From Deltaproteobacteria bacterium (GTDB lineage Bacteria > BMS3Abin14): DNA of 46,534 nucleotides. This document shows, piece by piece, positions 11,922 through 19,291 of this stretch. The notes under the pieces were generated by a model that saw nothing but the letters and a program-made list of their open reading frames with translations, was not told where the DNA came from and did not search any database. The stretch covers positions 1-46,534 of the forward strand of contig JAADHJ010000024.1 of assembly GCA_013151915.1 (NCBI GenBank), written 5' to 3'. The position numbers were made by a program, and so were the translations under genes. How positions within the stretch are numbered: position 1 is the first letter of the stretch; each line of letters begins with the position of its first letter.

Positions 11922-12101
11922 CTGAAACCTCCTCTTCCTGATAGGCTGCCTTTCCCCCTTGCCGCGCGGCTGAACATTTCTGCGTGAACAGCCCGCCATT
12001 CAAGGATAATAAGGGAAATCTCGACAGCCGGTGTTTATACAAACCGGCTAAGGACAATGCCCTGTCCGGTTTTCCGAAAAAACATAAAAAACTACCCAAC
12101 A

Positions 12102-12110
12102 TTTTACACA
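12102..12110 (+). promoter_or_regulatory. DnaA box (TTTTACACA)
   Basis: The nonamer fits TTWTNCACA exactly and lies in the most AT-rich part of the dnaN-dnaA gap. A single nonamer can occur by chance; the surrounding context raises its credibility. Confidence 0.4.
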
Positions 12111-12249
12111 CAAAAAGCTTTAGCGTAAAGCAACACTTAACACTTGTTTTATATAAAACGAGGAAAAAACGTTCAATGTTCAAAGTTCAACGGAATGAAG
12201 AAAGTTCAAGGTTCAACGTTCAACGTTCAAAGCCCATTTACCACAGCGG

Positions 12250-12325
12250 TGTCCTGAGCCTGTCGAAGGGCATGACCGCTCGAAGGTCACACCACCCTTC
12301 GACGCACTCCGCTTGCTCAGGACAG
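12250..12325. repeat. Long inverted repeat of the CCTGAGCCTGTCGAAGG type
   Basis: TGTCCTGAGC (12250-12259) pairs with GCTCAGGACA (12315-12324), and GTCGAAGGG (12262-12270) pairs with CCCTTCGAC (12295-12303). The transcript could fold into a long interrupted hairpin. A decayed relative, CATGAGCCTGCCGAAG, is at about 19269. It resembles dispersed palindromic repeats common in environmental bacterial genomes. Confidence 0.6.
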
Positions 12326-12617
12326 GTAGGGTTACACAGGGTAAAATCAAAGATCAGTAGTTTTAAACCTTATCCTAATCTCACCTCTTTTAAACCCTGT
12401 TTTTAAACCCATCTGTGGAGCAGCCTTTAAGCGGCTGCACTGTGGTGAAATAACGCGCCCTGTCGCGGCAAGCTGCTCCTTAAACTCGAAAGATTTCTGA
12501 TTTTTTCCGTGTCCTCCAGCAACGCGCTTTCTCGCGGCGAGCTGCTCTTTAACCCAAAGTTTTAAGGTTTTATCCGCTTCCGGTGTTTGCCTTATCCCTT
12601 CCATCCCCTTCATCCCT

Positions 12618-12699
12618 GTTAAATCAGAATTTTCGCTGCGGCTCCCCATGGTCGCCACACGGGCTATGGCGGACAGGTCGTATAAGTTTCAGCTTCCGC
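12618..12699 (+). repeat. 82-bp inverted repeat, left arm
   Basis: This stretch matches the reverse complement of 19131-19212 at 81 of 82 positions by direct comparison. Similarity resumes after a gap in the CCCCTCTGGACTCTGGACT tail just downstream (about 12700-12721 against about 19026-19057). It has no open frame with protein-like features. The pair encloses dnaA, rpmH, rnpA, yidD, yidC and mnmE. Confidence 0.9.
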
Positions 12700-12902
12700 T
12701 CTTCCCCTCTGGACTCTGGACTGATTTTACCCCCGTTGAACGTTGAACGTGCTTTGCCCCACAACCTGTAACGTATTACTATAATGTTTCTTTAAAGATA
12801 TAATTCAGTAGAAGCATAAGAAGGACCTGTGATTTTGTGGAATGTTCCCATAACCTCTTACACCTGCAAGGTAATCCATGGGGAATGATTGGGGGAAGGA
12901 TC

Positions 12903-12967
12903 TGTGGAAAACTGTCTTCGGTCCACAGGTGAATGAGCGGGAGGAAGTAAAAAGCTCTTTATCAACA
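12903..12967. promoter_or_regulatory. DnaA box group downstream of dnaA
   Basis: TGTGGAAAA at 12903-12911 is a perfect TTTTCCACA box on the minus strand. TTATCAACA at 12959-12967 differs from TTATCCACA by one base. Both lie within 90 bases of the dnaA stop codon. The cluster suggests DnaA binding in the dnaN-dnaA gap, either for initiation or for dnaN control. Confidence 0.5.
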
Positions 12968-12992
12968 GAGCTGTCAACAGGAAATACGGCCT

Positions 12993-14399
12993 TTATGTGT
13001 TTCCCTCGATGTCTCTTGTGAGGTTCTCGATGGTCTGTACGTAATCGGAGTCCGTTTCCATAATATTGTGTATTTTGTGAATGGCGTGCAGGACAGTGGT
13101 GTGGTCCCGCCCACCGAAGTACCGCCCGATTTCAGGCAATGAAAGATCGGTCAATTTTCGAATGAGATACATAGCGGTATGTCTGGGGAGAATAAGGGTT
13201 TTATTCTTTTTCTTGGCTTTCAGGTCGCTGATCTTGACGTTGTAGAAAACGCTCACCTTTTTCTGTATGTCCTCCACAGTGATAACCTTGTTCTTCTGAT
13301 CAAGAAAGTTTTTCAGGGCTTCCCTGGTAAGTTCCATTGAAATGTTTTTTGTTTTCCTGATGGTGGCAAAGGCGATTACCCTCAGGAGATACCCCTCTAG
13401 TTCCCTTATGTTGGAGGTCGTATTCTCGGCCAGGAAAAGGGCAACCTCCTGGGGGATGGAGACCTGAAACTGCTCGCCCTTCTTCTCAAGGATAGCCACT
13501 TTTGTCTCAAGATCAGGAGGCTGGATATCCGCCACAAGGCCCCACTCGAACCGTGAACGCAGGCGTTCCTCGAGATCGGGGATTTCCCGCGGATATTTGT
13601 CGGAGGACACTACAATCTGCTTGTGAGAGTCGAAAAGGGTATTAAATGTGTGGAAAAACTCCTCCTGTGTGCGCTCCTTACCGGCAATAAACTGAATATC
13701 GTCAACCAGGAGGATGTCCATGGTACGGTATGTTTCCCTGAACTGGGGCATTCTATCGAAGCGAAGGGAGTTGATAAGCTCGTTCATGAACCTTTCGGAG
13801 GACATGTAACACAAACGAAGCTCGGGATTGCGTTCCTGAGCCAGGTGCCCGATGGCATGCATGAGATGGGTCTTTCCAAGGCCCACACCACCATAAATAA
13901 AAAGCGGATTGTATGATCGTGCCGGGTTTTCCGCCACCGCAAGAGCCGCGGCACGGGCAAACTGGTTGGAGGATCCCACCACAAAGGAATCGAAATTGTA
14001 TTTTGGATTAAGGCCGCCATTGGGCATGGATCCCGACCTTAAACTTGCATCCACCTCCTTTTTATGAGCCCCTCTCGCGGATGTCGGCGCGCTCGCGGCG
14101 GAAGCCTTATTTTTTGAAACGGGGTGCTTCTTCCCGGGAGGTTTCGGGGCAGGCGCCTCATTAACGAGAATCCGCACGGACATCTTTTTGTCTGTAAGGC
14201 CCCGGATGGTCGCATTAAGGGTGTCAATATAATGGTCTTCAATCCAGTCCCGGATGAAAGAATGAGGGGTCTCTAAGAAGAGATGTTCATCATCCAGACT
14301 AACAGGCGAAAGAGGCTCAAACCAGGTGTTAAAGATCTGCGTGTTGACCTCGTCACGAAGGGAGATAAGAATTTTTTTCCAGAGCTCGGTTGCCTGCAT
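12993..14399 (-). CDS. dnaA: Chromosomal replication initiator DnaA
   Basis: DnaA binds boxes in oriC, forms an ATP-dependent filament and opens the duplex. The 468-residue product has an N-terminal domain I (about 1-80) and a Lys/Ala/Pro-rich linker (about 81-130). The AAA+ core has Walker A GGVGLGKT (170-177) and Walker B LLVDD (230-234). The C-terminal DNA-binding domain carries the signature [11 protein letters not shown] (429-439). The ATG at 14397-14399 is the start; only a weak AAGGT lies upstream, which suits low, controlled expression. It diverges from rpmH across the DnaA-box region at 14400-14909. Confidence 0.98.
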   Translation of the reverse strand: MQATELWKKILISLRDEVNTQIFNTWFEPLSPVSLDDEHLFLETPHSFIRDWIEDHYIDTLNATIRGLTDKKMSVRILVNEAPAPKPPGKKHPVSKNKASAASAPTSARGAHKKEVDASLRSGSMPNGGLNPKYNFDSFVVGSSNQFARAAALAVAENPARSYNPLFIYGGVGLGKTHLMHAIGHLAQERNPELRLCYMSSERFMNELINSLRFDRMPQFRETYRTMDILLVDDIQFIAGKERTQEEFFHTFNTLFDSHKQIVVSSDKYPREIPDLEERLRSRFEWGLVADIQPPDLETKVAILEKKGEQFQVSIPQEVALFLAENTTSNIRELEGYLLRVIAFATIRKTKNISMELTREALKNFLDQKNKVITVEDIQKKVSVFYNVKISDLKAKKKNKTLILPRHTAMYLIRKLTDLSLPEIGRYFGGRDHTTVLHAIHKIHNIMETDSDYVQTIENLTRDIEGNT

Positions 14400-14469
14400 T
14401 TTTCGTTACTTTACCTTGGGTTATGTACAGTCCAAACTATGTTTGAAATTTTTTTGTTTACACACAGGC

Positions 14470-14489
14470 TTATCCACACCTGTGGAAAA
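14470..14489. promoter_or_regulatory. Inverted pair of consensus DnaA boxes
   Basis: TTATCCACA at 14470-14478 is the textbook DnaA box. TGTGGAAAA at 14481-14489 reads TTTTCCACA on the other strand. Two bases separate them. They lie about 70-90 bases upstream of dnaA, so they could serve origin function and dnaA autoregulation. Confidence 0.75.
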
Positions 14490-14808
14490 CCGGAATAATC
14501 ACGTAAAAACAATACGTTAGGTACCAAACAGCACATAATTGAAACCGTTTTTTGCGGGACCTGTTGAATTGTGGAATGGAAAGATAATAATCCGTTTTCC
14601 CGGTAACTTACCCCATGAAAGCTCCGGTGGAAAAGGAATAAAATTTCGAAACGAAACCGACGCCCGACATCCAAGGAAAAACGGGCCGACCCCCATCCGG
14701 CGATCCGTCCTACAGGGCAATGTTTCATATATCAGAAGGTTACTGTTTTATTCAAGGGAAATTGTCCATCGAGGTAGGCTGCCGAATGTCAAAAAGACGG
14801 AAAACGGC

Positions 14809-14837
14809 TTGAATGTAGGATGGTTCTTTGTTATATA
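14809..14837 (+). promoter_or_regulatory. Sigma-70 type promoter of the rpmH operon
   Basis: TTGAAT (14809-14814) and TATATA (14832-14837) are separated by exactly 17 bases. The predicted start near 14844 leaves a leader of about 65 bases before rpmH. Confidence 0.65.
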
Positions 14838-14909
14838 GTCACGTTCCGTAAGAAAAGATCAACGCAATTATCAGCCTGAGCCGGCTCGTAGGCTGAAGGA
14901 GGGTATACC

Positions 14910-15044
14910 TTGAAGAGAACCTATCAGCCCAGCAATCTTTCAAGGAAGCGAACCCACGGGTTTCGGGTTCGCATGAGTACAAAGGGCGGCCGCCTGATCC
15001 TTAAAAGAAGACGGGCCAGGGGAAGAAAACGCCTGACCGTCTGA
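14910..15044 (+). CDS. rpmH: Ribosomal protein bL34
   Basis: This 44-residue, strongly basic protein of the large ribosomal subunit reads [20 protein letters not shown] and continues through [20 protein letters not shown], matching bL34 throughout. The start is a TTG at 14910-14912 with GGAGGG (14898-14903) upstream. It is the first gene of the rpmH-rnpA-yidD-yidC cluster found beside many bacterial origins, and its stop overlaps the apparent start of rnpA. Confidence 0.97.
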   Translation: MKRTYQPSNLSRKRTHGFRVRMSTKGGRLILKRRRARGRKRLTV

Positions 15045-15415
15045 AAAATTATCCGTCGGTTCTCAGGTTTCCCCGGTCCATACGCGTCCGTTCCCGAGCA
15101 GATTATTTAAGGATTCAAAGGAAGGGCCGCGGATGTAGAGGGCGATATCTGATTCTACTGAACAGCACCAATAACCTGCCAATCTCACGTTTCGGGGTAA
15201 CCGTATCAAGAAAGATCGGAAATGCCGTTGCGAGAAACCGTTTAAAGAGGAGGATCCGGGAAATCCAGAGGTTGAACAGGCACCGCATACTTCCCGGGCA
15301 CGATATTATCGTAATCGCCAGGATCCCCGCCGGACAGGCCGAATATGTTGAGATAGAAGACGAGTTTATGAAACTGGCTTTGAAATCGGGCCTTCTCGTT
15401 AAGGCCGAACCATGA
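15041..15415 (+). CDS. rnpA: Ribonuclease P protein component
   Basis: RnpA is the protein cofactor of RNase P, which matures the 5' ends of tRNAs. The frame encodes [40 protein letters not shown] and [11 protein letters not shown], the family's hallmarks, with the RNA-binding RNR motif at about residues 65-74. No ATG, GTG or TTG exists in frame between the upstream stop at 15002 and the conserved region. The best start is CTG at 15041, overlapping the rpmH stop and giving 124 residues of normal length. The end overlaps yidD as ATGA. The identity is firm; the start is inferred. Confidence 0.92.
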   Translation: MKNYPSVLRFPRSIRVRSRADYLRIQRKGRGCRGRYLILLNSTNNLPISRFGVTVSRKIGNAVARNRLKRRIREIQRLNRHRILPGHDIIVIARIPAGQAEYVEIEDEFMKLALKSGLLVKAEP

Positions 15416-15669
15416 AGCGCTTTCTCCTGACCCTCCTCCTTTTCTACAGGCGCTGGATTTCACCCGGCATCCCGTCCTCATGCCGCTTTGTGCCTACCTG
15501 TTCCACCTATGCAATGGAGGCGATAGAGAAACGCGGGATTATGCGGGGGTGTATTCTGATCCTTTGGCGGCTTGTCCGTTGCCATCCCCTGTGCCGGGGA
15601 GGATATGACCCCGTTCCACCCGGGAAAAACAGGGAAACCGAGCGGGTTTTTATCCCTGAAGGCCAATAA
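15412..15669 (+). CDS. yidD: Membrane protein insertion efficiency factor YidD
   Basis: This 85-residue product carries the YidD pattern SCRFVPTCSTYAMEAIEKRG, then LWRLVRCHPLCRGGYDPVP. YidD is a small membrane-associated protein thought to help YidC insert membrane proteins. It sits between rnpA and yidC, as in most bacteria, and overlaps rnpA by four bases (ATGA), which suggests translational coupling. Confidence 0.95.
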   Translation: MKRFLLTLLLFYRRWISPGIPSSCRFVPTCSTYAMEAIEKRGIMRGCILILWRLVRCHPLCRGGYDPVPPGKNRETERVFIPEGQ

Positions 15670-15692
15670 CTGATCGGAGATTAGATAATTTC

Positions 15693-17474
15693 ATGGAAGA
15701 TGATCACGGAAAACGGCTGATAATAGCCCTCGTAATTTCGATGGCTTTTTTATTGGTCTACCAGAAGTACTTCGCTCCCACGCCTCAATTGATTGAGCAG
15801 GGGACGAAGAAGGCGGCAAATGGGACCGTGGAACCCCATAATACCCCCCCCATCGAGGCTTTTGCCAACTCTTCAGCAAGGGCCGCATCAACGGTCCCAT
15901 CCTTCGCGACAACAGAAAAAGTACCGGTACTGGCCGCCCGGAAGGAAACCGTCCTCACGGTCAGGACCCCTCTTTACACCGTAAGGCTTACCAACAGGGG
16001 CGGGGTTTTTAAGAGTTTTACCCTCGCAAAATTCCTGGAGGTACAAAAGGACCCCAAATCCAACGTTGAGATAATTCATGCGCCTGCCAAGGGCGATCTT
16101 CCTCTGGGCGCTGAATTTACGGGTGCGGGAGGCCCCCTGGGATTCGGGACGGCCCTGTTCGTGGTTGAGGGAGAAGACATGGTGCTCCCCGAAGGCGGCA
16201 CGGGGGATATTACGTTCCGATACAGGACGCCGGAGGGGCTGGAGATGATCAAGACCTTCTCCTTCTCCGGGGATTCATACGCGGTGAAGGTGAATATAAA
16301 GGTTCTTAATCAGAGCCATGGACCCCTGGGGGGCCGATTGTCCCTTTCCTGGGCTCCCGGACTGGGCCCTGTTCCGGTTCAGGCCACCACCGGCAGCAAG
16401 CTTAAAAAACTGAGTTCCAGACGCTACGGCTACCAAGGGGCAATGGCCCTCGTCGGCGGCAAGACCCGCAAGTTCCCTGGGAAGAAGATTGAGGGCACCG
16501 AACGCTTCGATTTTCTGCCCCAGTGGATAGCCAGCATGGATATGTACTTTACGGCCGCAATCCTTCCCAACGATGGGGAAGATGGGGCTTTCGTAAAAAA
16601 GCATGAAGACGGCCGTGTAGAAATTGGGCTCTGGGCCCAGGTCCGCCTTGACCCGGGCAAGGGGCAGGAAACGGATGCCACCGTCTACATCGGACCCAAG
16701 GAAATGGCGACCCTCAAGGCCGTCGATCCATCACTTACCAAAACCATCGGTCTTGGAATATTCGGGATTATCGCCAAGCCTCTTCTGGACATGCTCAATT
16801 TCTTTAATAAATATGTCCATAATTACGGGGTATCCATTATATTCCTGACCATTCTGATTAAGATTTTCTTCATTCCCTTTTCCACTGCCAGCCACAGATC
16901 CATGAGCAAGATGTCAAAGCTTCAGCCCAAGATCAACGCCTTGAGGAGCAAGCATAAGAAGGACAAGGAGAGACTTAACCAGGAAATCATGGCCCTTTAC
17001 CGTGAAAACAAGGTCAATCCTGCCGGCGGGTGCCTCCCCATCCTGGTTCAGATCCCCGTTTTCTTCGCCCTCTACAGGGCACTTCTCGGTGCCATCGAAC
17101 TCAGGCATGCCCCCTTCATCTTTTGGATAACCGATCTGTCGGCAAAGGATCCCTACTACGTCACACCGATTTTGATGGGTGTGACGATGTTCCTGCAGCA
17201 GAAGATGACGCCCACCACCGGTGATCCCAGACAGGCAAAGATAATGATGTTTATGCCCGTTGCCTTCACCGCCCTTTTTGTCAATCTCCCCTCCGGGCTG
17301 GTTCTTTACTGGACGGTCAACAACATCCTGACCATCGGGCACCAATATTTCCTGAACAAAAGTTCCAAGGAAACGGAAACCGAAGCCGAAGCGATCCAGG
17401 CCAAGGAAAAAGGCAAGAAGGAAAAAGGCAAGAAGGGGAAAGGCAGGAAGGGAAAAGGGGTAGAAAAGGAATAG
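15693..17474 (+). CDS. yidC: Membrane protein insertase YidC
   Basis: YidC inserts and folds inner-membrane proteins, including the c subunit of ATP synthase, alone or with SecYEG. The 593-residue protein has the Gram-negative form: a first membrane helix (about 7-22), a variable linker, a large periplasmic domain to about 340, and a conserved core starting with LLDMLNFFNKYVHNYGVSII. The core includes the basic loop SKMSKLQPKINALRSKHKKD and NPAGGCLPILVQIPVFFALY. The last 30 or so residues are a repetitive Lys/Gly/Glu tail (KKEKGKKGKGRKGKG), which could contact ribosomes. It follows yidD by 23 bases. Confidence 0.97.
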   Translation: MEDDHGKRLIIALVISMAFLLVYQKYFAPTPQLIEQGTKKAANGTVEPHNTPPIEAFANSSARAASTVPSFATTEKVPVLAARKETVLTVRTPLYTVRLTNRGGVFKSFTLAKFLEVQKDPKSNVEIIHAPAKGDLPLGAEFTGAGGPLGFGTALFVVEGEDMVLPEGGTGDITFRYRTPEGLEMIKTFSFSGDSYAVKVNIKVLNQSHGPLGGRLSLSWAPGLGPVPVQATTGSKLKKLSSRRYGYQGAMALVGGKTRKFPGKKIEGTERFDFLPQWIASMDMYFTAAILPNDGEDGAFVKKHEDGRVEIGLWAQVRLDPGKGQETDATVYIGPKEMATLKAVDPSLTKTIGLGIFGIIAKPLLDMLNFFNKYVHNYGVSIIFLTILIKIFFIPFSTASHRSMSKMSKLQPKINALRSKHKKDKERLNQEIMALYRENKVNPAGGCLPILVQIPVFFALYRALLGAIELRHAPFIFWITDLSAKDPYYVTPILMGVTMFLQQKMTPTTGDPRQAKIMMFMPVAFTALFVNLPSGLVLYWTVNNILTIGHQYFLNKSSKETETEAEAIQAKEKGKKEKGKKGKGRKGKGVEKE

Positions 17475-17608
17475 GGATAAGCTCCTGGTACCTTGTGCTT
17501 AGTGCCTGGGAATCAGTGTTTTTTACCAGGAAACAGAAACTGGTTAGTTAAAGGAATTAAGGGGTAAGGGCAAAGGGATAATTTGAAAGCCCTGAGCCGT
17601 TGTAACCG

Positions 17609-18976
17609 GTGCAAAATTCAGAGACAATAGCCGCCATATCCACCCCGCCCGGCCTGGGGGGGGTGGGAATGGTCCGCATTTCAGGTCCACAGTCCCTTGA
17701 AACCGCAAGACGTATCTTTTTGCCTGCTGCAACCTGGCGCCATTTTCCACCGACCCCCGGGAAAGCCGTTGTCGGCCGTGTCCACCCCCCGGACCGCCCC
17801 AGTGAACCTATCGATCAGGCTGTATTTCTTTTCTTTCAGGCACCCCGTTCCTATACCGGAGAGGACACGGTGGAGCTGACGACCCACGGAAGCCCTCTTG
17901 TCATGAGGGCCCTGCTGGAGGCATGTCTCGCGGCGGGCGCCAGGCTGGCCGAAGCCGGTGAATTTACACGAAGGGCATTTCTCAATGGCCGGATGGACCT
18001 TTCGCAGGCCGAAGCAGTAGCCTCCCTGATTCATGCGCGGACTGACGAAGCCCGCATGGTCATGTATAATCAGGTCGCAGGATCCATGGGGAAGGCCTTG
18101 GGAAGCCTCCGTGAGATCCTCCTGCAGGTCAAGGTTGTCTTGGAGTCGGCACTGGATTTTTCGGAGGATATCGAGGAACCGGAACTGGTCAGGATACCGG
18201 AACTCCTGGATTCCGGAGTCCGGATGACAACTGCTCTGTTGACGACCGCAAGCAGAGGGATCGCCATGGAGGCCGGTGTCTCGGTGGTAATTGCGGGCAC
18301 ACCGAATGTCGGAAAATCCAGCCTGCTCAACAGCCTCCTGAAAGAGGACCGGGCCATTGTTCACGAGGCGGCCGGGACCACACGGGACTTCATTGAAGGA
18401 CATATGGACATCAAAGGGGTTCCTGTTGTGATAGTGGATACGGCTGGTGTTCGTATGGATGCGGATGGCGCCGAGGTTGAGGGAGTCCTCCGGGCGAGAA
18501 GGATGATTGAACGTGCCGACCTGCTGTTGTTGGTGGTGGATTCCTCCAGGGGGCTTGGTCGGGGGGACCTGTCCCTGCTCCAAGAGACCGGAGCCGCCAC
18601 CCGGATCGTAGTTGCCAACAAGCTGGATCTCCCCCCCGTTGCTGAGGGTCTGCCGGAAGAAACGGTTCGTGTTTCCGCATTGACGGGGGAAGGGCTGGAT
18701 CTCCTTAAGGGGGCCATTTATGAAACCTGTTTCGGGGACAAGACCGCTCCACAAATGGACGGGGCCGTCGTCATCTCCGTCCGGCAGGCCGAAGCGCTCA
18801 GGGGAACTCAGCGAAGCTGCCGCAGGGCCCTTGAGGCTTTGGCTGATGATGTTGGTCTCGAATGTGTGGCGGTGGATGTGGATGAGGCCCTTATGCACCT
18901 GGGCTATCTCACCGGTACCGTGACCACGGAAGATGTTCTCGATGAGATTTTCTCCAGGTTCTGTGTCGGGAAATGA
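17609..18976 (+). CDS. mnmE: tRNA modification GTPase MnmE (TrmE)
   Basis: With MnmG, MnmE installs the carboxymethylaminomethyl group on U34 of certain tRNAs, using GTP and a folate. The 455-residue product has the folate-binding N-domain with SYTGEDTVEL (81-90). An inserted G domain carries GTPNVGKSS (230-238), GTTRD (256-260), DTAG (277-280) and NKLD (337-340). The C-terminal FCVGK carries the catalytic cysteine (usually FCIGK). The start is GTG at 17609 with no clear Shine-Dalgarno. A 134-base gap of low-complexity sequence separates it from yidC. Confidence 0.97.
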   Translation: MQNSETIAAISTPPGLGGVGMVRISGPQSLETARRIFLPAATWRHFPPTPGKAVVGRVHPPDRPSEPIDQAVFLFFQAPRSYTGEDTVELTTHGSPLVMRALLEACLAAGARLAEAGEFTRRAFLNGRMDLSQAEAVASLIHARTDEARMVMYNQVAGSMGKALGSLREILLQVKVVLESALDFSEDIEEPELVRIPELLDSGVRMTTALLTTASRGIAMEAGVSVVIAGTPNVGKSSLLNSLLKEDRAIVHEAAGTTRDFIEGHMDIKGVPVVIVDTAGVRMDADGAEVEGVLRARRMIERADLLLLVVDSSRGLGRGDLSLLQETGAATRIVVANKLDLPPVAEGLPEETVRVSALTGEGLDLLKGAIYETCFGDKTAPQMDGAVVISVRQAEALRGTQRSCRRALEALADDVGLECVAVDVDEALMHLGYLTGTVTTEDVLDEIFSRFCVGK

Positions 18977-19291
18977 TTAAAGAACGTTCAATGCCCAACG
19001 TCCAAAAGCAGGCGATAGGCAACAAGTCCAGAGTCCAGGGTCCAGAGGGGAAAAGCGGAGGCGGGGACACGGGGAGGATAAGCACAAGGCCTGTCATCGC
19101 GCCTGTCCCGCCATAGCTCGAAGAGCGCCGGCGGAAGCTGAAACTTATACGACCTGTCCGCCATAGCCCGTGTGGCGACCATGGGGAGCCGCAGCGAAAA
19201 TGCTGATTTAACCTAGACCCTGCTTCCAGGACTCTGGACTTTCAGCTCTGAGTTCTGGGCTTCCCTGTCATGAGCCTGCCGAAGAAAGCGA
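18977..19291. other. mnmE-mnmG gap: repeat-rich, no gene
   Basis: The gap begins with a GTTCAATGCCCAACGTCC-type run and GTCCAGAGTCCAGGGTCCAG units. It then holds the right arm of the 82-bp inverted repeat and a decayed CATGAGCCTGCCGAAG repeat, and ends at parS. No protein-like frame was found. Confidence 0.6.
19131..19212 (-). repeat. 82-bp inverted repeat, right arm
   Basis: The reverse complement matches 12618-12699 with one mismatch in 82 bases. A related CTATGGCGGGACAGG unit lies just before it, in inverted form at about 19103-19117. The near identity of the two arms implies recent spread or ongoing gene conversion. Confidence 0.9.

Larger units (their letters stand above)
11922..12992. 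other. dnaN-dnaA intergenic region: AT-rich, repeats, DnaA boxes
   Basis: No convincing gene lies in this roughly 1.07-kb gap. It holds an AT-rich stretch at about 12070-12180, runs of GTTCAA units around 12170-12232, a TGTCCTGAGC hairpin at 12250-12325, and one arm of an 82-bp inverted repeat at 12618-12699. DnaA-box matches occur at 12102-12110, 12903-12911 and 12959-12967. The location between dnaA and dnaN parallels the unwinding side of bipartite origins such as that of Bacillus subtilis, so it may be part of oriC. Confidence 0.6.
14400..14909. other. Putative oriC region between divergent dnaA and rpmH
   Basis: This 510-base gap separates the two divergent arms of the window and contains no convincing gene. 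It has an AT-rich tract (about 14437-14460), an inverted pair of perfect DnaA boxes at 14470-14489, a one-mismatch box at 14458-14466, and the rpmH promoter near its right end. Divergent transcription and the ancestral gene order on both sides support an origin here. GC skew was not computed. Confidence 0.65.

Noticed and set aside
12165-12235. GTTCAA-rich run resembling a direct-repeat array
   Set aside because: The units are short, degenerate and contiguous, without uniform spacers, so this is not a CRISPR array.
14539-14838. A 99-codon frame in the dnaA-rpmH gap
   Set aside because: It spans the origin candidate and the rpmH promoter, has no recognisable domain, and its translation is not protein-like.
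12618-19212. The 82-bp inverted repeats as ends of a composite transposon
   Set aside because: The enclosed genes are the ordinary origin-proximal set in conserved order, and there is no transposase or target duplication.
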